DNA of 47,682 bases, from assembly GCA_024698885.1 (NCBI GenBank), contig JAILQQ010000063.1, positions 1 through 47,682 of the forward strand, written 5' to 3'. The position numbers were made by a program, and so were the translations under genes. The notes under the pieces are model-generated. The model had not been told where the DNA came from. It did not search any database and saw nothing but the letters and a program-made list of their open reading frames with translations. This DNA is from Lachnospiraceae bacterium. GTDB taxonomy: Bacteria > Bacillota > Clostridia > Lachnospirales > Lachnospiraceae. Of this stretch, positions 42,932-47,682 are shown in pieces (position 1 is the first letter of the stretch; each line of letters starts with the position of its first letter).

Positions 42932-44242
42932 TTACTGTCTGTGCGGCTCTCTGAACAGCAGCTGATCCGCATTATTAAACCACTCTGCTGCCCCGTCGTC
43001 TGTTCTCCGCAGTTCCCACAGGCCGTCCTCTCTCTGTTCCCACACCACCTCGCGGTCGATATAGCGGCCGCCGACGTAAGTATGGCTTCCCGGGATAGCG
43101 GCCTGGTCATAGCGGCAGGTGTATTCGTGTTGGAACAGTTCCGAATTTTCATCCGAAAGGATCAGGAAATTAAACCAATTCTCAGGATCCGTAAAGCTGA
43201 AGCCGTAGCCCTCCTCCGTGCGTTCCATGCACAGGTTCTTCACATCATATTCGTCGTGCTCCTTCTCCGTGATCGTTCCGTTTCGGCATTCCTCTACGAT
43301 ACGCTCCTCCGTATATTCGATGAAAAAGTCCTCAAAGGGCTGCCTGGTCCTGCGTGTATATGTCGTATACCATCCGGCGGCACATACGTCCACATACGGC
43401 TGTTCCAGATAAACATAGCTGAAATACAGGCCGGCCGAGCTTCGGAGACCCTCGAAAAAGGCCATGTCGTACAGCTTCAGGTCGATGTCCTCCGGGACAT
43501 CCAGATACCCGTTCAGGGTAAGCTCCGGTCTGCTTGCGGGATCCCTGATAAAAGCATCCAGGATGGCGTGAGCCTCCGGACTCCATATGATCCGCGGGAC
43601 ATTTTCCGCCGTGTCCGCCGTGTCCTCCGTGCTCTCCGGTGTGTCCTCGCCCGTCTCCGCTGCCTCTTCCGGAACAGTCGTCAGATCTTCCGTACCGGCA
43701 GCAGAAACTATCTCATAGCCTGCCTCTTCCAGATTAAGGACCAGTTCTCCCGGCAGGAAGCAGGTATTATCCATATACACCTCATGCACCTCCGGCTGGC
43801 TCCAGTCATTTTCAACCGGAAGCAGAATGCCGGCGGTGAAGTCGGTGAAGTTTATTTCATCCGCCCGTTCTGACAGGTTCAGGGCCTCCAGGGTATAAGG
43901 CATCATCTCTTCGATCAGAAAGGACTGGTCGCAGGTCAGGTATACCTCGTTCTCCTCCACCTCGATCTCATAAGGCCGTGCTTCTTCCCCATCCTGTATC
44001 GTGCCGTAAACGCTGTCTGTCAGATATTCCGGTCCGCTTGGGATCATATTGATATAAGCGGTCGCCGTCGCTACCGTGGCCCCGGGGATATGCTCGTCTA
44101 ACCACGCCTGCATCTGCGACCTGCCGCGTGCCTCCATATCCTCCAATTCTGACTCCTCATACTGCGGCCCGTGGCAGCCGGAATAACCGGACAATACAAC
44201 AAGCATCAACAGCATCATGGATACCGTCATCCATTTCTTCAT
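42932..44242 (-). CDS. Exported protein of unknown function
   Basis: From the ATG at 44242 (AGAGGAGG site) the protein has 436 residues with a signal peptide, possibly a lipoprotein (LSGYSGC). An N-terminal helical part is followed by a Glu/Thr-rich acidic linker (about 195-225) and a C-terminal domain with many Tyr/Trp residues (YTTYTRRTRQPFEDFF, RYIDREVVWEQREDGLWELR). No family was recognised. The truncated acyltransferase gene follows directly. Confidence 0.7.
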   Translation of the reverse strand: MKKWMTVSMMLLMLVVLSGYSGCHGPQYEESELEDMEARGRSQMQAWLDEHIPGATVATATAYINMIPSGPEYLTDSVYGTIQDGEEARPYEIEVEENEVYLTCDQSFLIEEMMPYTLEALNLSERADEINFTDFTAGILLPVENDWSQPEVHEVYMDNTCFLPGELVLNLEEAGYEIVSAAGTEDLTTVPEEAAETGEDTPESTEDTADTAENVPRIIWSPEAHAILDAFIRDPASRPELTLNGYLDVPEDIDLKLYDMAFFEGLRSSAGLYFSYVYLEQPYVDVCAAGWYTTYTRRTRQPFEDFFIEYTEERIVEECRNGTITEKEHDEYDVKNLCMERTEEGYGFSFTDPENWFNFLILSDENSELFQHEYTCRYDQAAIPGSHTYVGGRYIDREVVWEQREDGLWELRRTDDGAAEWFNNADQLLFREPHRQ

Positions 44243-44438
44243 CTCTATACCTCCTCTGTTCGATACAGTCGGAAAGCGCAAACCCTTTGTCGGCCGCCTC
44301 CAATGAAATAAGTTTATCACATTTCAAAAGGAAAAGAAACTTGAGTGGCGTGTACCCGCCTATATGTGGTATCCTTATCGTATGGATAGCAAAACAGCTC
44401 CCGAAGAGGAGCGGGATTTCAAAGGGAGGAGAAATGCC

Positions 44439-44783
44439 ATGCCGTTTATTGATTCAAAAGTAAGTGTAAAGATCTCGAAGGATCAGGAAAAGGAGTTAAA
44501 GACAAGGTTAGGGCAGGCGATATCCATTATCCCCGGAAAAAGCGAGAACTGGCTGATGACGGGATTCCAGGATGATTATCACCTGTATTTCCGGGGAGAT
44601 GACAGCGAACCGACAGCGTATATTGAGGTCAGGATATTCGGCGGGCCGGACAAGGCAGCGTTTTCCAAAATGACCGCTGAGATCACAAAGATCTTCGGAG
44701 AGGTTCTGGGCATCGCTCCGGATCATATGTATATCAAATATTCCGCAACGCCTGATTGGGGCTGGAATGGAAGCAACTTTTAA
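44439..44783 (+). CDS. MIF/4-oxalocrotonate tautomerase-like protein
   Basis: The ATG at 44439, after GGGAGGAG, gives 114 residues starting MPFIDSKVSVKIS, so Pro would be N-terminal after Met removal as in tautomerases of the MIF group. The rest (ISIIPGKSENWLMTGFQDDYHLYFRG, then IFGGPDKAAFSKMTAEITKIFGEVLGI, DHMYIKYS) follows the MIF fold and length. Such enzymes tautomerise phenylpyruvate-like substrates; the bacterial role is unclear. It overlaps the rightward unit with the kinase-like gene 2 nt downstream. Confidence 0.82.
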   Translation: MPFIDSKVSVKISKDQEKELKTRLGQAISIIPGKSENWLMTGFQDDYHLYFRGDDSEPTAYIEVRIFGGPDKAAFSKMTAEITKIFGEVLGIAPDHMYIKYSATPDWGWNGSNF

Positions 44784-44785
44784 TT

Positions 44786-45685
44786 ATGGGGATCAGAAGC
44801 TGCGCATCGCTTGAGGAGGCTGTAAGAGCCTGCTTCGGTGAAGATATTCGCATTACAGGGAGATCGTTCGTCGGAGGCGGCGATATCAATGATTCTTTCT
44901 GTTTAAGCCTGAGCAGCGGGGAAAGGGTATTCGTTAAATCCAATTCTTCCGATAAGACGGGGTTTTTTGATGCGGAGGAACAGGGCCTGAACGCCATTGC
45001 TTCCGCAGGCGTGATCAAAACCCCGACGCTTTTATGTAAGGGAACGGACCGGAAACAGGGCCGTTCCTTCCTTATGATGGAAATGATCGAAAGCTCCGGC
45101 AGGATCAAGGATTTCTGGGAGGTTTTCGGAAGGGAGCTTGCGATGCTCCACCTTGCTGATACGGCAGACTATGTACCGGATGGCGTATACGGGTTTTATG
45201 CGGATAATTATATCGGAGCAGGCGTCCAGAAGAATTCGCCAAGGAACAGCTGGGTCGATTTTTTCAGGGAATGCAGACTGGAACCGCAGATAAAAAGGGC
45301 GGAAGGATATTTTGAAAAAAGCACCCTCCGGGAATTGATACATCTTGTCGAGAAGCTGGACAGCCTGATGCCGGAACCCGCAAAGCCTTCCCTGCTTCAC
45401 GGGGACCTGTGGGCAGGCAATTATATCGTAGGGGAGGACGGGAAAGCGTGGCTCATTGACCCTGCGGTCTATGTTGGCCATGCAGAAGCCGACCTCGCCA
45501 TGACGGAATTGTTCGGGCGGTTTCATGATGCTTTTTACAGAGCCTATGAATCCGTATTCCCTCTGCAGGATGGCTACAGGGACCGGAAGGATCTGTATAA
45601 TCTCTATCATCTGCTCAATCACCTGAACCTTTTCGGCAGATCATATCTGTCCGCCGTGCTGGGTATCGTACGGCGCTATGGTTAA
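44786..45685 (+). CDS. Fructosamine kinase family protein
   Basis: The ATG at 44786 follows the tautomerase stop by 2 nt and gives 299 residues. Motifs of the fructosamine/ketosamine-3-kinase family are clear: SFVGGGDINDSF near the start, VFVKSN, FLMMEMIE, the catalytic LLHGDLWAGN and the metal-binding LIDPAVYVGHAEADLAM. These enzymes phosphorylate sugar adducts on amines and proteins so that they fall off. It is cytoplasmic. The 309-residue alternative start at 44756 would overlap the tautomerase gene and lacks a clear ribosome binding site. Confidence 0.88.
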   Translation: MGIRSCASLEEAVRACFGEDIRITGRSFVGGGDINDSFCLSLSSGERVFVKSNSSDKTGFFDAEEQGLNAIASAGVIKTPTLLCKGTDRKQGRSFLMMEMIESSGRIKDFWEVFGRELAMLHLADTADYVPDGVYGFYADNYIGAGVQKNSPRNSWVDFFRECRLEPQIKRAEGYFEKSTLRELIHLVEKLDSLMPEPAKPSLLHGDLWAGNYIVGEDGKAWLIDPAVYVGHAEADLAMTELFGRFHDAFYRAYESVFPLQDGYRDRKDLYNLYHLLNHLNLFGRSYLSAVLGIVRRYG

Positions 45686-45854
45686 TCTTGAGTCAGAAAG
45701 AACCATCTGTGATCACTGATTAATTCTCTTCTGTCTCCGCAGTGATATTGACATGATTTTAATGATATGTCATACTTTTTATGGAAAATATTGAGAGTGC
45801 CGGAGTTTATCAGACCAGCATCGGGATGTCTACGGCGAGCAGAGTATAAAAGAG

Positions 45855-46484
45855 CAGAACTATCAGGCTGATTAGGTAGATACAGTTTTATCGGTCAGAT
45901 ACTTGGGGATATCAAAACCGACTTTTGCAACTACCTCACGAACACTTTTAATTTTGTTTTGCACCACCCACTTATTCCCTTCGAGTGATATTTTGAGTTT
46001 TTTCATCTCCCGCATGATTTCTTTTACCGACAGCTTTGAAGCATCAGCAACCTTTTTTACATCATGATAGATCATGCCGGAGACAGTTACTATAAAACTA
46101 AGACCCTGCATGCAGAAATAATCCTGCTGATAAAGGGCGTTAAAATCTGCATCGTTTCGAACATAGTTGTAATATGTTTCGATGCTCCAGCGATCCTTGT
46201 AATGACAGAACACTTCTTCGGCAGATAAGTCGAAGTCGTTAGTCTCGAGCATGAACAGCCCGAAGTACAGCTCGTTTTCAAGCAGCCCCTCTTCGGTGTA
46301 TCCGCTCCGACCAGCAGCCATTGCTTTGATGTAGTCCTGGCGTTCCGCCCCGGCCCGGGTGGTGTCCTGAAAGGCAAGATATCTGCAGCTATCATCGCCT
46401 GAGACAAACTCCGCATAGTAAACCATGCTTGCGTAACTGTCTTTGTTGAAGACAAAATATCTACGCTTGTCAAACTTTAATATC
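45855..46484 (-). mobile_element. IS copy A: 3' half with transposase C-terminus
   Basis: The element end CAGAACTATCAG at 45855 is followed by the transposase stop (45872-45874). The open frame runs back to 46484, encoding about 203 residues (KFDKRRYFVFNKDSYAS, then HYKDRWSIETYYNYVRND, a DDE-transposase C-terminal block). At 46484 it is cut at GATAT by the left end of copy B. Its N-terminal half is absent from the window. Confidence 0.85.
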
Positions 46485-47544
46485 CACCACTATCAGTTCG
46501 ATTAGGTAGTTAAGACATAAACCTTGAACCTTGGCAACAGAACAAACTGCTGATTTCCCTTGATTTTTAGCCATTTTCCAGTTGCAATTCCATCTACTAT
46601 CTGATATAATTATTAGGCAGGGATAGGTAGATAAATTGTACTGGAGGTGTTGATTATGGGTGACTATAGTGTTCCAGAGAGTATTCGCAAACACAAACCC
46701 AAAGGAACCATGGTTAAAAAGATTAAAGCGGGCTTCTATGTTTACAATTACTCGTCAAAGCAGATTCCGATTTATGATGCCGATGGCAACAAACGCTGGA
46801 AGACAAAAACCGAGATGGGAGATTGTATCGGCCTCATTACCGAGACAGAGGGATTTATTCCCAATGAGGGTTATGTCTCAAAGGATGAAATTACCGGAAG
46901 GAACTTTGGAAACTATGCATTCGCCATAGACAGTTCCGGTGAGACTTATTCCAAGCTTTGTGCGGTTTTTCATCCTGATGACGTAAAACAGATATACTCT
47001 GCCGCCATCATTTTCTTTGTTGATGGCTTTACATATATGGCAAGCATGAAAGACATTTTTGACATTTCATACCTGCCTATTAAGTATGAAAAAGTACACC
47101 TTGGATATGATGCCCTTCATACCCTGTATAAAAACCTGGGCACGCGCGGCACCAGGGTGCATAAGTTTGAATCAATGATGATTGACAATTCATCAAAGCG
47201 GATCGCTGTTGATGGTCATGTCATTGCATGCACTTCCGAATGCAACGATCTTTCCGAGTTCGGATACAAGGCATCCAAGCCAGGAACAGAACAGATCAAC
47301 TGGCTTACGGCATACGATGTTGATGACGGGATGCCGTTGCTGAGTCATATATACAGCGGCGCGGATCCCGACAAAATATCTGTAAAGGCATTGTTTGAGC
47401 GGTATGAGTTCTCAAACACTGAGTTCCTTGTGGACAGGGGATTCAACACCGATCCGGACAAAAAACTTATGTCGGTCGATGGCAACACCTACATCATCCC
47501 TATGATCTCGAATCGGAAAGACTACGCTTCCGTCATCAAGATAT
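46485..47544 (+). mobile_element. IS copy B: 5' half with transposase N-terminus
   Basis: The left end CACCACTATCAG (46485-46496) is followed by GATTAGGTAG, matching the ends of copies A and C, so these are terminal inverted repeats. A transposase starts at 46656 after GGAGGTG and runs 296 codons (MGDYSVPESIRKHKPKG... to MISNRKDYASVIKI). It stops at AAGATAT (47544), where copy C begins. Joining this half to the copy A half restores one frame of about 498 residues. Confidence 0.85.
46656..47544 (+). pseudogene. IS transposase (DDE type), N-terminal 296 codons, interrupted
   Basis: The frame includes an N-terminal DNA-binding region and parts of the catalytic core (FLVDRGFNTDPDKK, IAVDGHVIACTSECND). 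It lacks the C-terminal YKDRWSIE block, which sits in inverted orientation in copy A. Reading continues past 47544 only into antisense of copy C, so no functional protein is expected. Confidence 0.8.
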
Positions 47545-47682
47545 CACAACTATCAGGTCATTTAGGTAGATACCGGGTTTTCAGGCAGGTACTTTGGAAT
47601 ATCAAAGCCTACCTTTGCAGCAACATCACGAACGCTTTTGATTTTGTTTTCTACCACCCACTTGTTACCGTTGAGTGTGATT
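47545..47682 (-). mobile_element. IS copy C: 3' end with transposase C-terminus, runs off the window
   Basis: The end CACAACTATCAG (47545-47556) precedes a transposase stop at 47562-47564. The open frame to the window edge encodes NKWVVENKIKSVRDVAAKV and FDIPKYLPENPVST, homologous to but diverged from copy A (FDIPKYLTDKTVST). It lies in opposite orientation to copy B. Confidence 0.85.

Noticed and set aside
44756-44785. Upstream start for the fructosamine kinase gene
   Set aside because: It would overlap the tautomerase coding sequence and lacks a ribosome binding site; the ATG at 44786 directly follows the preceding stop.

Overview
The window looks like chromosomal DNA of a Gram-positive anaerobe of the Clostridia, most likely a Lachnospiraceae-type gut or rumen bacterium. 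This rests on strong AGGAGG-type ribosome binding sites, Gram-positive-style lipoprotein signals, a carbohydrate ABC transporter without its own ATPase, many c-di-GMP and sensor proteins, and acidic or Pro-Thr-rich exported proteins. The genus call is inference. I found no rRNA, tRNA or CRISPR array.

Layout. 1-900: pieces of two insertion sequences. 898-1547: a VapC-like PIN toxin with its antitoxin. 1874-5914: a tightly packed leftward operon (HD-GYP protein, FMN reductase, histidine acid phosphatase, MntP, DUF3237-like protein). 6091-8671: rightward AAA-ATPase/nuclease and Gfo/Idh/MocA dehydrogenase. 8803-12207: a large hybrid histidine kinase. 12457-13805: YbaK-type deacylase and acetolactate decarboxylase. 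14060-19771: a beta-galactoside module (GH42 enzyme, solute-binding lipoprotein, two permeases). 19955-44242: an island rich in exported proteins: a 922-residue DUF6273-like protein, a lipoprotein, a GG-leader-like zinc-ribbon peptide, a sensor-MscS channel broken into three frames, an S41 peptidase, a clostripain-like C11 peptidase, a GGDEF-EAL protein, a 1277-residue surface protein with five internal repeats, and a two-HTH regulator. 44439-45685: a tautomerase-like protein and a fructosamine-kinase-like protein. 45855-47682: three copies of one IS nested inside each other.

Most interesting signals. (1) A palindromic leader element sits just upstream of the ribosome binding site of five leftward genes. 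Its fullest copy (30019-30106) folds into a gap-free cloverleaf, and the copies differ by pair-preserving changes. (2) A separate 52-55 bp nested dyad occurs three times, each followed leftward at 24-25 nt by an extended -10 box and then by a gene for an exported protein. One copy lies between the giant repeat protein and a divergent two-HTH regulator. Together these suggest a small co-regulated surface-protein regulon. (3) The C11 peptidase promoter has perfect -35 and -10 boxes separated by a 20-nt spacer that holds a run of eight G, a layout typical of phase variation. (4) Three insertions of the same IS meet at one identical GATAT site in its own transposase gene.

Three apparent frameshifts fall in or next to short homopolymers, so sequencing error should be excluded before those genes are called pseudogenes.
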